Part shown: in pieces, positions 24,012 to 32,539 of the stretch
Layout of the letters: each line of letters opens with the position of its first letter
How positions within the stretch are numbered: the stretch's first letter is position 1
IMG/VR virus record: IMGVR_UViG_3300044697_000046
Span: 1-39,100 of that record
Strand: one strand, 5' to 3'
Length of the DNA stretch: 39,100 bases
From: a virus
Notes under the pieces: model-generated
The model's database searches: none
What the model was told of the DNA's origin: nothing
What the model saw: only the letters and a program-made list of their open reading frames with translations
Program-made: the position numbers and the translations under genes

Positions 24012-26240
24012 CTATCCTATTTTTAACGCACTGTCAATAAGCTTGCTCTCAGCTTCAACGCTCGATAACAATACTTTCGCATCACGCTCTGCTTGCTTAT
24101 CTTTAGCTTCAATCGCAGCCTCTGCCACGCCTGCTAAACTTTCTACTTTGGCTTTTTCAAGCTCTAAGTAACTTTCTGCCACTTCTGCCTTAATCTTTTC
24201 TCGCTCTAACTTTAGCTCAGCCGCTTGGTTCAATGCTTTAAATTTAGCGTCTTCCGCGCTTGTTTTAGCATTCATCATGTCAGCCATGGCTTTTAATAAG
24301 TCAGCCTTTTGCTTAATCATTAACGCTTGCTGCTCTGGCGTTGGTTGAGGAGGTTTTGGCCTCTTTCCTTCTTCCATTTCTATTACTTGTGGTGGCGTGA
24401 CTGTTTCTTGTATGCGCTTAACAAGTGAGTAGGAATCTATGATTGGGAATAGCTCGGCAATGTAATCATACGTGAGCGGGCCAAGCTTTTCTAAGTCCAT
24501 GCGCGCAAATTGAGATAACAAATTGATTACTGACAAACGTTGAGACATAAAACTAGAGCCGCCTTTTACTTCGACGTCAAACTTGCCCTTTGCTAATTCA
24601 TTCTCTAACCTCATGCCGCCTTTTTCGTCTAACTCATAAGCAGGGGAGTTAATGTTAACAAACTCGCTTTCGCCGCCGCGCCCGCGTATTTGTATTGTAC
24701 GCTCCGTATCGTATGTGTAAGGTATGCGCTCAAACATAACACGCGCCAGCTCACCGATTGCTTTTATTAAGTTGTCATTGTATGGGCCAACTGATAAATC
24801 ACCAGCAAACTGTCTATAGCCTATAGCTATGCCTGACTGCGCATTGCTTTGTTGGCCTAAATTTTCGTCGTTTCGACCAAGCAACATGCGTACATCATTT
24901 TGGAATTGCTGATACAAAGTAAGTAACGTATTGTCAACTTGTGGCATTGCTAAAACGCCGGGAACGGCGCTTGGGTTGGCTGGGTCGATATTGTAGATAA
25001 ACGTTTGCGAAATATCGGGGTCATTCATGATATGTGGATTATTCGCCACCATTGCAGGTGTTGCCATAATCTTTGGCGTAAACGTTTTATTTAAACTATT
25101 CATCATTTCACTAAAACAATAATTTACGCCAGATTGCGCAGTCTGCGCTACTGCAGCAAATGGCATCGGTAGCACTTTACCGTCTATCGTCTTAACTTCA
25201 CCCGGCGAATAAACTAAAGGTAATTTCTGTACTTTTTCATTTTCCGTGCTTTGCTCTAAGATATGATGGCGTGTCAATAAGTAGTGATGTATGCGACTTT
25301 TAACGACTTTCTGTTGCTTTTTAACTTTGGGCATTTTCTTGCCAGAAAACTTAGGCAACATTTCCTCAGGAGCGCCTTGAGCAATAATTTTCTTGATAAA
25401 TTCATCAAACTTTACCTTACCGTCAAAGTTCTCAAGCTCCATATCTTTTTCTTTTTGATTATACTCCTTTCTGTCCATTTCTGTGCCGTTTTCTAACATG
25501 ACACGTTTTATGTTGTAATATTCTCGACACCAGATATTTAATAGCATGATGTCATCTTTGCCCATATTTGAGCTAGCGTAACCGTTCATGCCTTCGGGTA
25601 CGCTTTCCGACATAAATTCAGCTTCTAAATCAGGGTATAATCGACAGAATTCTTTGCGACTCATGATTGTGTAGATAAAGCAAAAGTCTCCATCTGTCTT
25701 GTATGGGCTTTGAGCAGCAGGGTCCCACCCGCAGCGCATAATATCTTGGATATAAGGTATAGATAATTTGTTATGTAGCGAACCGTCTTCTTCTTGCATG
25801 ACATCGCACAATAATGCACCCGCGCCTGTATCTAGCATGTCTTCGTAACATTTTGAATAGATTATCTCAGTATCTGACTCGTAGCTTACTTGCCTATAAA
25901 TGCCTTCGTAAATTTTTGATAAAGTTGGTGGTACTTCGTTAGATTTCGGAATCGTTACGATATCTGGCTGCGCTTGACGCTGTTCTGCTACCAATTTTCT
26001 TTGAATTGGTAAAATAAAATTATTTTGATAGCTTGGTTTATTCGCTGCATTACGCCTTCCGCGTGATGTAGCGTCCCACTGGTCTTTGTACACAAAATTA
26101 AGGTTTTGTATGCCTGCTTTTTGTGCTAGCTCGTAGTATTGCTCCCACCTGCTTACGCACTGAAAAGCGTATTGACAGATTTCCTCTTCTGACATCTTGC
26201 TTGGTTCGTACACTAAATAATCACTACTTGTTGTCATCAT
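24012..26240 (-). CDS. Portal protein, P22 gp1-like
   Basis: About 742 residues (P22 gp1 is 725). Begins with a helical region then FVYKDQWDATSRGRRNAANKP, the conserved start of P22-like portals. The C-terminal part is a long helical barrel-like region (residues about 660-740, AEDAKFKALNQAAELKLERE). I chose the ATG at 26240, which overlaps the terminase stop as ATGA after AGGTGG; a GTG at 26246 is possible but lies in that ribosome site. Confidence 0.9.
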   Translation of the reverse strand: MMTTSSDYLVYEPSKMSEEEICQYAFQCVSRWEQYYELAQKAGIQNLNFVYKDQWDATSRGRRNAANKPSYQNNFILPIQRKLVAEQRQAQPDIVTIPKSNEVPPTLSKIYEGIYRQVSYESDTEIIYSKCYEDMLDTGAGALLCDVMQEEDGSLHNKLSIPYIQDIMRCGWDPAAQSPYKTDGDFCFIYTIMSRKEFCRLYPDLEAEFMSESVPEGMNGYASSNMGKDDIMLLNIWCREYYNIKRVMLENGTEMDRKEYNQKEKDMELENFDGKVKFDEFIKKIIAQGAPEEMLPKFSGKKMPKVKKQQKVVKSRIHHYLLTRHHILEQSTENEKVQKLPLVYSPGEVKTIDGKVLPMPFAAVAQTAQSGVNYCFSEMMNSLNKTFTPKIMATPAMVANNPHIMNDPDISQTFIYNIDPANPSAVPGVLAMPQVDNTLLTLYQQFQNDVRMLLGRNDENLGQQSNAQSGIAIGYRQFAGDLSVGPYNDNLIKAIGELARVMFERIPYTYDTERTIQIRGRGGESEFVNINSPAYELDEKGGMRLENELAKGKFDVEVKGGSSFMSQRLSVINLLSQFARMDLEKLGPLTYDYIAELFPIIDSYSLVKRIQETVTPPQVIEMEEGKRPKPPQPTPEQQALMIKQKADLLKAMADMMNAKTSAEDAKFKALNQAAELKLEREKIKAEVAESYLELEKAKVESLAGVAEAAIEAKDKQAERDAKVLLSSVEAESKLIDSALKIG

Positions 26241-27733
26241 TGCCACCTATAATTGTATGTGCCATCTGGATTTCTGCCTACTGGATTCAGTGTTAAATCT
26301 GGTTTTTTAAGCTCATTAAGCAAAGGCATAACACCATATTCTCCCGCTTCCGCGCTGTGTGAATATTCGTTCTTGTCTGCAACATCATGATATTTAGTGG
26401 TTCCAGAGCTGAATATATTAATCTTTTTATACATAAAGCCACCTGCGTAAGCCTCATTTATAAAATCACAATGCTGGCTTATTTGCACTGCTGGCTGACC
26501 CATTATCATGCGCGTTAGCCATTGCGTTAACGCTGCTCGTCTTGTGACGGGGTCGTTAGTATGCGCAGGATTAGTTTTAATACCCTTGCTATTGAGCGTC
26601 CTAATTTCATGCGAGACGATATTATTGCCAGCTGGGTCTGCTGTAGATACATAATTACCCCCATTCCACTGTTTATATTTTGTTTGCCATATTGGCAAAA
26701 CAATCGCGTCTAAAAACGTCTCTAAATCTGACCATTCTGCTTGCCAGTTGTCTAATAATAGCAATCTACCATTTACCAATTGCCAGATTACACAAGCTGG
26801 CGTAGCTCCAAAATCCCAACCCAAATACAAGGGGCATCCAGGCTCTGGGTTGAGAATAAGCCTGGAGTAGTGTAACGATGAGTTGTACTCAGGATGTACG
26901 GGCTTGCCTTCAAAACTACTACCATATTCGCTTAAAACATAAACTTTAAACGTCTCATCATCTAAAGACTTAGCCATCTTTATAATAGCTGAGCCTGTTG
27001 AGCCTTTTAAATTCTCACGCTCGGGATTTAATACCCAACGGCCAAGACCGTTAACTACGTCGGGAGCGGAATCAGATGAGCATGCAATCATAGCTGGAGG
27101 TTGATTGTAGATAACCCAGCCCTCTGGCGTATTGTCTTCTACATTTTTTAGCCAGTGCCTGATGTTTGGGGCATTGGTGTCAGCTAACAGGCACTGATAA
27201 TACAGCTCACCTTGGTAATCTTCGGGCAGTCCTAGCATAACTTTACTTGGATATCTGCCGCTTAATCGCGTTAAAAGCCCTACGATTACAGTGTACGGGA
27301 CTTCTCGACACTCGTTGACGTAAAATACCGTAAGCTCTAAAGACAATACCTTCTTTAAATCATCTGGACGATTCATCGAGACAAAATACACATCAAATTC
27401 ACATCTGATGCCCTCGTCATCATAAAACCGCATAGCATGGTGCAATGGAGGCTTACGATACATTCGCCCGAAAACGTCTTCCGGAAACCATTGTAACCAC
27501 GTTGCTATCGTTGTTAGCTCTAAATCTGAGTAAGTATTTCTTATCGCCAAACCCTTTGCGCGTCTAATTCCATCTGCGCAAACAGGCACGCTCATCATCA
27601 CGTCAAAAAACTCTTGACAACACATTGTAGACTTACCACCCCCAACATGCCCCTTAACAATTTTTACAAAACTTGATTTGTCATTATGTAATTTTATAGC
27701 TGTTTTTTCGGGATAATATTCAATGTCTGTCAT
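26237..27733 (-). CDS. Terminase large subunit, P22 gp2-like
   Basis: 498 residues (P22 gp2 is 499). Walker A motif GHVGGGKST (28-36) powers packaging; the Walker B-like strand is LELTVFYVNECRE. The nuclease half starts YLGWDFGATPA, then TADPAGNN and YHDVADKNE, the RNase H-like acidic positions. ATGA coupling to the small subunit; no clear ribosome site of its own. It cuts DNA and drives headful packaging. Confidence 0.93.
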   Translation of the reverse strand: MTDIEYYPEKTAIKLHNDKSSFVKIVKGHVGGGKSTMCCQEFFDVMMSVPVCADGIRRAKGLAIRNTYSDLELTTIATWLQWFPEDVFGRMYRKPPLHHAMRFYDDEGIRCEFDVYFVSMNRPDDLKKVLSLELTVFYVNECREVPYTVIVGLLTRLSGRYPSKVMLGLPEDYQGELYYQCLLADTNAPNIRHWLKNVEDNTPEGWVIYNQPPAMIACSSDSAPDVVNGLGRWVLNPERENLKGSTGSAIIKMAKSLDDETFKVYVLSEYGSSFEGKPVHPEYNSSLHYSRLILNPEPGCPLYLGWDFGATPACVIWQLVNGRLLLLDNWQAEWSDLETFLDAIVLPIWQTKYKQWNGGNYVSTADPAGNNIVSHEIRTLNSKGIKTNPAHTNDPVTRRAALTQWLTRMIMGQPAVQISQHCDFINEAYAGGFMYKKINIFSSGTTKYHDVADKNEYSHSAEAGEYGVMPLLNELKKPDLTLNPVGRNPDGTYNYRWQ

Positions 27734-28176
27734 TTTTGCATGATAACTTTATTGATTGTGACTGAGCGTTTGACTTCTTGCGAGTCGTCAGCTTTTTCAT
27801 CACCATATTTTTTAGCTTTTAACTTTCCTGCATACCATTTTATGCTATCGATTTTTAATCTTGCAAAATTAACAGCGCCAGTATCAAGCCTCTTATTCCC
27901 CTCTTTGTCTATGTAAGAATATTTATCGCTCTCTTCTAATTCTGCAAGCATTTCTTCAACGTAAGTTTCAACCTGGCTGTCTTTCGCGCGCGTAAACTTC
28001 TCACGAAAGTCGGGATGCTTTTCAAACCATCTATAAATAGCATAAGGAGGCGGGAATTCTGGGAAAAGGCGACATATCTTCTTTAAGCTATAAGGATTCA
28101 CGGCCACAGCATCACATATTTCATCAGCAATAGCCTGGTTAAATTCGTATTTTAAATTATTTCCCCCGCTTGGCAT
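27730..28176 (-). CDS. Terminase small subunit, Sf6 gp1-like
   Basis: 148 residues from the ATG at 28176 (GGAGACGGC upstream). The HTH-like start (IADEICDAVAVNPYSLKKIC), IYRWFEKHPDFREKFTRAKDSQ and the end region INSIKWY/KKYGDE-like follow Sf6 gp1 closely (ADDICSLLSS, VFRWLAKHEDFRDKYAKA). It recognises the pac site, which in this group lies in or near this gene. The longer reading frame to 28248 has no ribosome site. Confidence 0.9.
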   Translation of the reverse strand: MPSGGNNLKYEFNQAIADEICDAVAVNPYSLKKICRLFPEFPPPYAIYRWFEKHPDFREKFTRAKDSQVETYVEEMLAELEESDKYSYIDKEGNKRLDTGAVNFARLKIDSIKWYAGKLKAKKYGDEKADDSQEVKRSVTINKVIMQK

Positions 28177-28209
28177 GCCGTCTCCGTTGATAACATTAAC
28201 TATCAACAA

Positions 28210-28227
28210 TGTAAGATATCTCTTACA
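28210..28227 (-). promoter_or_regulatory. Inverted-repeat operator at the late promoter (copy 2)
   Basis: TGTAAGA-TATC-TCTTACA. On the minus strand it covers the spacer and -10 of a promoter for the terminase operon (TTGATA at 28236-28231, 17 bases, TACATT at 28213-28208), about 34 bases before the small terminase start. It shares the 7-bp arms with the site at 14588. Confidence 0.75.
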
Positions 28228-28282
28228 AAATATCAAGAAATATCTCAAATAAAAATAATTTAAAAAAATTTACATATAACAC

Positions 28283-28311
28283 TTGCATTAACACTAACTA
28301 TCACTTATACT
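28283..28311 (+). promoter_or_regulatory. Early promoter for the accessory gene array
   Basis: -35 TTGCAT (28283-28288), 17-base spacer, -10 TATACT (28306-28311). The spacer holds ACACTAACTAT (28291-28301), also at 37168-37178. It is divergent from the terminase promoter and about 50 bases ahead of the first gene. Confidence 0.7.
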
Positions 28312-28362
28312 GACATCATAAGTTGATAACAACTTAAAGTATCAAAAAAAAGGAAGCGAGCA

Positions 28363-28581
28363 ATGACTAAAGCAATCACATTAAAAGCAGACACAATCAA
28401 CGGCGTTCAAGAAATAGATATTTTTGACGAAGAAGACTGCGAAAACATTCACATCATGAAAGCCAATGATTTTTACAATTCATTAAGCAACTTAGATAAT
28501 GACGATGTAATTTACACACAGATAGACGATAACGAAAAAGAAATACTTGATGCAATTAAGGAAGGGTACGATATTCACTAA
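28363..28581 (+). CDS. Small acidic early protein
   Basis: 72 residues, strongly acidic (IDIFDEEDCENIH, NLDNDDVIYTQIDDNEKE). First gene behind the early promoter, with GGAAGCGAG upstream. Small acidic proteins expressed first often mimic DNA or block host enzymes; here that is only inference. Confidence 0.65.
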   Translation: MTKAITLKADTINGVQEIDIFDEEDCENIHIMKANDFYNSLSNLDNDDVIYTQIDDNEKEILDAIKEGYDIH

Positions 28582-28631
28582 ATACATTAGCTGCCGAATG
28601 GGCGGCTTCAACTAAATAAGGAAAAAAAATC

Positions 28632-28871
28632 ATGCAATTAACAAAACAAGATGCAATAAGATACATAAACGAACAAAAAGAAAACAACCTTGCTTATATT
28701 AAGGTGGGGCTGATGGTTGGGTCTGACAAGGATTTTCTAAAAGAAGTGGTAGAAAGTGATTTTTTATCACACAATGACATTTGTGATAGAGAAATTGAAC
28801 GCGAATTTTACGAAGAAATTTCAGAACTAAGAGCTAACGCACTGCAAGATTGCTTAGATTTACTTGGATAA
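28632..28871 (+). CDS. Hypothetical early protein
   Basis: 79 residues, helical and acidic, with AAGGA upstream. No recognised family. Member of the plus-strand early array. Confidence 0.55.
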   Translation: MQLTKQDAIRYINEQKENNLAYIKVGLMVGSDKDFLKEVVESDFLSHNDICDREIEREFYEEISELRANALQDCLDLLG

Positions 28872-28886
28872 AAAGGAGTTTTAAAA

Positions 28887-29144
28887 ATGAAGCTAAGCGA
28901 AATGATTGATTACTTGAAAATAATTCAAGAAAGAGAGGACGATATAGACCCAGAATTTATAGTCATAATAGGCAACAAGCCTTTAGAAATGAAAAGAATA
29001 TTTTCTGGCAAGTGCGAAGGCGAACTCTATTGCGCACTAGAAGTAGACGTCCCCCATGAATTTAAATCAATAGCTAAAGTAATGGATAAGTTAATCACAG
29101 AAACAGTAGAGGAAATGACAGAAAAAGATAAGACCAAGCATTAA
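28887..29144 (+). CDS. Hypothetical early protein
   Basis: 85 residues, strong AAAGGAG site. Pattern MKLSEMIDYLKIIQE, then a D-P-E-F-IVIIGNKP strand, resembles small phage proteins of unknown function that begin MTVSELI--L. Acidic C-terminus. Confidence 0.6.
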   Translation: MKLSEMIDYLKIIQEREDDIDPEFIVIIGNKPLEMKRIFSGKCEGELYCALEVDVPHEFKSIAKVMDKLITETVEEMTEKDKTKH

Positions 29145-29177
29145 AGCATGCTTTTTAATATTTAAAAGGAGTTAATC

Positions 29178-29396
29178 ATGAGCGTATCAGATAGCTGGGT
29201 AATGGTAATATCACTAATGGGCTTAGCAGTCATCATCACGGACATAGCGAACAAAATATACATATGCCACGTCTTTAAAAAATTTTATGGAGGAGTAAAA
29301 AATGGAAGAATCAAAAATCAGGCAACAATTATCAATGATAGCGAGCTTAAGCGAAAGTCTCAGAATCGTTTCAAACGGTCTTTCTTTGCTAGCTAG
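29178..29396 (+). CDS. Small membrane protein overlapping the next gene
   Basis: 72 residues with one membrane segment (WVMVISLMGLAVIITDIA) and a basic tail. Strong AAAGGAG site. The last 95 bases overlap the start of the next gene in another frame, which makes the tail composition unusual (RKSQNRFKRSFF). Confidence 0.5.
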   Translation: MSVSDSWVMVISLMGLAVIITDIANKIYICHVFKKFYGGVKNGRIKNQATIINDSELKRKSQNRFKRSFFAS

Positions 29397-29457
29397 CGAA
29401 ATAGGATTCATACATAGCGAAATTGAGGGACTAATCAGGGATAAAGACAATGATTAG
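29302..29457 (+). CDS. Small helical protein
   Basis: 51 residues (MEESKIRQQL ... IRDKDND), amphipathic helical, behind a strong GGAGGAG site. It overlaps the previous gene's 3' end and its stop overlaps the next start (ATGATTAG). No family recognised. Confidence 0.55.
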   Translation: MEESKIRQQLSMIASLSESLRIVSNGLSLLASEIGFIHSEIEGLIRDKDND

Positions 29458-29602
29458 AAATGAAATAGTTGAACTAGCTGTAATAGCTGGAAAAGCGCTA
29501 AAAATACACAGATTACTTATGGCGCTGATGCAAGATATAGAAAGGCTAAGGACAGAAATTGAAGAAGGAACTTCAGATGGGCGACTGGATGGCGAGAAAT
29601 AA
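29450..29602 (+). CDS. Small helical protein
   Basis: 50 residues (MIRNEIVELAVIAGKALKI, then helical to DGEK). Start overlaps the previous stop, suggesting coupled translation. It may pair with the preceding helical protein; unproven. Confidence 0.5.
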   Translation: MIRNEIVELAVIAGKALKIHRLLMALMQDIERLRTEIEEGTSDGRLDGEK

Positions 29603-29735
29603 CGCACAAGACGAAAACGTAATGTGCGTCAACTGCTGCATAAGAAATCATTACTCAAAAATGCATTGGATTGAAAAATGGTTTGATTATTTATGTGAGC
29701 TATGCTTTTTAGATGAGGAGTCAAGCAATGATTAA
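29577..29735 (+). CDS. Small zinc-finger-like protein
   Basis: 52 residues with CVNCC near 17 and CELC near 40, a probable four-cysteine zinc site. Overlaps both neighbours (26 bases and 8 bases). Part of a run of small Cys-rich proteins. Confidence 0.55.
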   Translation: MGDWMARNNAQDENVMCVNCCIRNHYSKMHWIEKWFDYLCELCFLDEESSND

Positions 29736-29892
29736 AGAGCTTAAAAATTGTCCATTTTGCGGCCACCCCCCAGATATTTTAAAAGCAAACGATGATGAGG
29801 CAATCATCAAATGCTTAACGTGCATTATATCTCCCCAAACATGCCTAACTTTTTTAGACGACGCAATAAACATATGGAATGAAAGAAGATGA
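29728..29892 (+). CDS. Lar-like small zinc protein 1
   Basis: 54 residues with NCPFCG at the N-terminus, CLTC in the middle and a closing AINIWNER. This is the pattern of Lar-type restriction alleviation proteins (CPFCG ... C--C ... A---WN-R). Lar of Rac prophage eases type I restriction. Family likeness is good; the function in this phage is inferred. Confidence 0.65.
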   Translation: MIKELKNCPFCGHPPDILKANDDEAIIKCLTCIISPQTCLTFLDDAINIWNERR

Positions 29893-30095
29893 ACAAAAAA
29901 TTAAAATCATGCCCTTTTTGCAATAACGAAATAAAATTCTCACGTTTAAAAACTCTTGAGGAGAAAAATATCATTCAAGAAGATGGGGGGTTTTATTGGG
30001 TGAGATGCAAAAAATGTGACGCAAGAGGGCCATCATCTCTAGAATTTGATATCGTAAACGCAATAACCGCATGGAACACACGTCATGAATCATGA
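29889..30095 (+). CDS. Lar-like small zinc protein 2
   Basis: 68 residues: SCPFCNNEI, WVRCKKCDARGP and AITAWNTRHES. A paralogue of the preceding gene, overlapping it by four bases (ATGA). Two tandem copies suggest recent duplication or two targets. Probable anti-restriction role by family. Confidence 0.72.
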   Translation: MNKKLKSCPFCNNEIKFSRLKTLEEKNIIQEDGGFYWVRCKKCDARGPSSLEFDIVNAITAWNTRHES

Positions 30096-30297
30096 GCACT
30101 ACGATGGAAAATGCTGCCAAGGCAAAGACCTGCTGCTGGAGCATGTCACACAAGAAACAATGAAATACAATCAAAAAATATTTTGTAAATATCTAGAATA
30201 TAAAAACGCATATCAAAAGTTAAGCAAAAGTTTAATATTTAGATTGTTAGTTACGTTCAAATTATTTCCAAAAATAAAAGATGATTACCTTTATTAG
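30085..30297 (+). CDS. Hypothetical early protein
   Basis: 70 residues, basic and aromatic C-terminal half (LIFRLLVTFKLFPKIKDDYLY). Starts 11 bases inside the Lar-like gene. No family recognised. Confidence 0.45.
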   Translation: MNHEHYDGKCCQGKDLLLEHVTQETMKYNQKIFCKYLEYKNAYQKLSKSLIFRLLVTFKLFPKIKDDYLY

Positions 30298-30308
30298 GGA
30301 GATAAACA

Positions 30309-30524
30309 ATGGACAATTTTTTAGATAAAATCCTGGATATTTTTTGCGATAAAATTTTACCATACTTAATAATAGTATTATTCATATTGCTAATCATAGG
30401 AGTGGTATGCGTAATTATAAATCCTCACCCGCAAATTTGTATAAATAATGTCACATATATAGAATCGGTAAGGGGGAATCTGACGGTTGCATATCTACCA
30501 AGCGGAGAAATTAAACCATGCTAA
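30309..30524 (+). CDS. Small membrane protein
   Basis: 71 residues with one strong membrane segment (about 17-37, LPYLIIVLFILLIIGVVCVII) and a polar C-terminal part with two cysteines (NPHPQICINN ... KPC). The C-terminal side may lie in the periplasm. RBS GGGAG. Confidence 0.6.
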   Translation: MDNFLDKILDIFCDKILPYLIIVLFILLIIGVVCVIINPHPQICINNVTYIESVRGNLTVAYLPSGEIKPC

Positions 30525-30718
30525 AAATAATATGCTTAATAAAACATAACTTTAAATTTGTATCTCGATGCTGGTTTCATTATACAATTTTAAAATGCTT
30601 TCGATGTAATCGAGTCTTTATAGAAACACCGTCGCCCGATTGGAGGTGGGGGCGATATGTAAATAGGACTGAATTAGATAGTGAATATGCACGGGAGTTT
30701 TTTAAATGCGAAAAATAA
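30518..30718 (+). CDS. Small Cys-motif protein
   Basis: 66 residues, basic, with KCFRCNRVF (about 27-35), a single CxxC knuckle typical of short phage zinc proteins. Overlaps the previous gene by 7 bases. Confidence 0.5.
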   Translation: MLKIICLIKHNFKFVSRCWFHYTILKCFRCNRVFIETPSPDWRWGRYVNRTELDSEYAREFFKCEK

Positions 30719-30894
30719 TTAATTATCAAATATTATCAGAACCACAAGATTTGCTATCAGATAAGAAGCTATGTATTGAAATAAAGGCATACATCAAGAA
30801 AGGATGGCAACCATACGGCAATTTATTAATCGCTGATTATTGGATTTACCAAGCCATGGTCAAATACGAGGAATCAACAGATGACGCATTATGA
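30706..30894 (+). CDS. DUF1737-like protein
   Basis: 62 residues. KKGWQPYGNLLI at about 31-42 followed by YQAMVKY matches the DUF1737 core (GWQP-GG ... YQAM). Overlaps both neighbours. Function of the family is unknown. Confidence 0.65.
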   Translation: MRKIINYQILSEPQDLLSDKKLCIEIKAYIKKGWQPYGNLLIADYWIYQAMVKYEESTDDAL

Positions 30895-31162
30895 TTGCAG
30901 CCATTTGTGCTCTTTTTGCAATGTAGAAACATACGAGTATAAGTGCCCTTTATGCCTAAAAGAAAACATCATCGACGATGACGAAATGCAAGGAATAGAC
31001 GGCGACGAAGAGGGAAAGGCAATAAGATGTGCAAATTGTAAAGAAATTTTTTATATATTTTGGTCTTATCAATTGGTATTTGAGCCACATTCATTGGTTG
31101 ACGTTTTTGACGAAGATGAGGCAAAAGTGGTTATTGAAAAACTAAGCGAGGAAGAAAAATAA
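30881..31162 (+). CDS. Zinc-ribbon-like protein
   Basis: 93 residues with three Cys pairs: C10/C13 (LCSFCN), CPLC at about 21-24 and CANC at about 51-54, separated by an acidic stretch. The C-terminus is acidic. Probably a metal-binding host-interaction protein. Confidence 0.6.
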   Translation: MTHYDCSHLCSFCNVETYEYKCPLCLKENIIDDDEMQGIDGDEEGKAIRCANCKEIFYIFWSYQLVFEPHSLVDVFDEDEAKVVIEKLSEEEK

Positions 31163-31365
31163 TGCCATATATTACACTAAATCTTGACATCTATTGCGCA
31201 CAATGTGGAGATGGAATATGTAATCATGCTGATTTTAATAAACACAAAGGTGCCTTAGAGGTTAGGCCGTGTGATTACTGCATGAACGAAAAGCAGCAAG
31301 AAATAGACGACCTTAGCGACGAAATAGACAGGCTCAACGAATTACTGGATGAGGCAAGAGTATAA
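31162..31365 (+). CDS. Zinc-finger/coiled-coil protein
   Basis: 67 residues: CAQCGDGIC near 12-20, CDYC near 38-41, then a coiled coil (EIDDLSDEIDRLNELLDEAR). This could dimerise around a zinc site. Start overlaps the previous stop (TAATG). Confidence 0.6.
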   Translation: MPYITLNLDIYCAQCGDGICNHADFNKHKGALEVRPCDYCMNEKQQEIDDLSDEIDRLNELLDEARV

Positions 31366-31448
31366 TGTCAAAACATCAAGGCATCCTATTCTTCCTAGCA
31401 ATATGCATCCTAAGCATCATGATAGCGGCAATAATGATTTCAATATAA
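31365..31448 (+). CDS. 27-residue membrane peptide
   Basis: MSKHQG followed by one continuous hydrophobic segment to the end (LFFLAICILSIMIAAIM). Starts on the last base of the previous stop (TAATG). Short, so the call rests on coupling and the clean membrane segment. Confidence 0.45.
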   Translation: MSKHQGILFFLAICILSIMIAAIMISI

Positions 31449-31458
31449 GGATTCGATA

Positions 31459-31824
31459 ATGAGAAAACATGTAATGAGCGATTTAATAGGTAAAAAAATA
31501 ATTGATATATCTCATGATGAGAGCCATTTAAAAATAACCACAGAAAATAATATATATGTATATGAGGCTGAAGGTGACTGCTGCTCACAAAGTTGGATAG
31601 AGCATATAGATGATAAAGAAGACATCATTGGTCAAGTCGTAGCAGAAATAATTGATAGCGAAGGCGTGGCAAAAGAAGGCGAAGACTTAAGCGAGTTTGA
31701 TTGCTTACAAGTATACAAAACAACATTAAAAACAGATAAAACAACATTCGATATTGAATATAGAAATAATAGCAATGGATATTACGGCGGTTATTTGGTT
31801 TTATATGGAGCTTATGATAGATGA
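31459..31824 (+). CDS. DUF7448-like protein
   Basis: 121 residues. Pattern LIGKKIIDI ... YEAEGDCCSQSWIEHI, with the double cysteine and W, is that of phage DUF7448 proteins. Cytoplasmic, function unknown. Confidence 0.65.
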   Translation: MRKHVMSDLIGKKIIDISHDESHLKITTENNIYVYEAEGDCCSQSWIEHIDDKEDIIGQVVAEIIDSEGVAKEGEDLSEFDCLQVYKTTLKTDKTTFDIEYRNNSNGYYGGYLVLYGAYDR

Positions 31825-32201
31825 TACTCAAATACCGCGCCTACATAGATGGCGAGTTTTATTATTTTGATTTATTGGAATTAATTGAAATGGCTGAAGT
31901 TGACGCAGTTGCTTGCACGTTAGGAAAAAATCAGCCTAATAAAAAAATATTAAAATGGCTTAACAAAGGCAATCAGCCGGATGTTTTTACAGGGTACAAA
32001 GATAAAAAAGGAAAGGATGTTTATACAAATGATATTCACAACGGTTATTTCAAACCACAGGCTGTTTCTTTCAAAAATGAAGAAGGATTTATTTCTAACT
32101 ATGATTGGATTGGGTTCAAGAAATTATTAATTGAACTGCCAAAAGAATTTAAAATAATCGGCAACCTCCACCAAAATAAGGATTTGTTAAATGATAATTA
32201 A
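31821..32201 (+). CDS. YopX-like protein, diverged
   Basis: 126 residues. Begins KYRAYIDGEF, contains FTGYKDKKGKDVYTNDI (the YopX core, GLKDKNGKEIYEGDI) and ends KIIGNLHQNKDLL. The first copy of two in this array; see 33354. YopX function is not established. ATGA overlap with the previous gene. Confidence 0.65.
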   Translation: MILKYRAYIDGEFYYFDLLELIEMAEVDAVACTLGKNQPNKKILKWLNKGNQPDVFTGYKDKKGKDVYTNDIHNGYFKPQAVSFKNEEGFISNYDWIGFKKLLIELPKEFKIIGNLHQNKDLLNDN

Positions 32202-32412
32202 CTTTGGGCAATACGAAGACTTTCTTATACAGAAAAAATTAGCAAATAACCAAATAAATATTTTTAATCAATGCATTGAAGCTGAAAAGCAACCTTCAGC
32301 ATTCATGATTCAACAAAAATTAGAATCTGAAGAATTTTTACGAATAATGGAAACGGCCATTTTTCAACATCACAACCAAACGGTTTTAATTAACGAAAAG
32401 GAGATTTGTTAA
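32191..32412 (+). CDS. Hypothetical early protein
   Basis: 73 residues, helical, glutamine-rich. Overlaps the previous gene by 11 bases. No family recognised. Confidence 0.5.
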   Translation: MIINFGQYEDFLIQKKLANNQINIFNQCIEAEKQPSAFMIQQKLESEEFLRIMETAIFQHHNQTVLINEKEIC

Positions 32413-32413
32413 A

Positions 32414-32539
32414 ATGATTTTTGATGCAAAAGATTTAATAAATTGGAAACTGATATATGCAATTTCAGCATTTATTTTTATATGTGGAATATCAATTGGA
32501 TTCTGCATTTTTACCTTGATTGGAGATTTGCTAAAATGA
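32414..32539 (+). CDS. 41-residue membrane peptide
   Basis: One membrane segment (AISAFIFICGISIGFCIF) between a polar N-terminus (MIFDAKDLINWK) and a short tail. Start one base after the preceding stop; its stop overlaps the next start as ATGA, so it lies in the coupled run. Confidence 0.5.
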   Translation: MIFDAKDLINWKLIYAISAFIFICGISIGFCIFTLIGDLLK

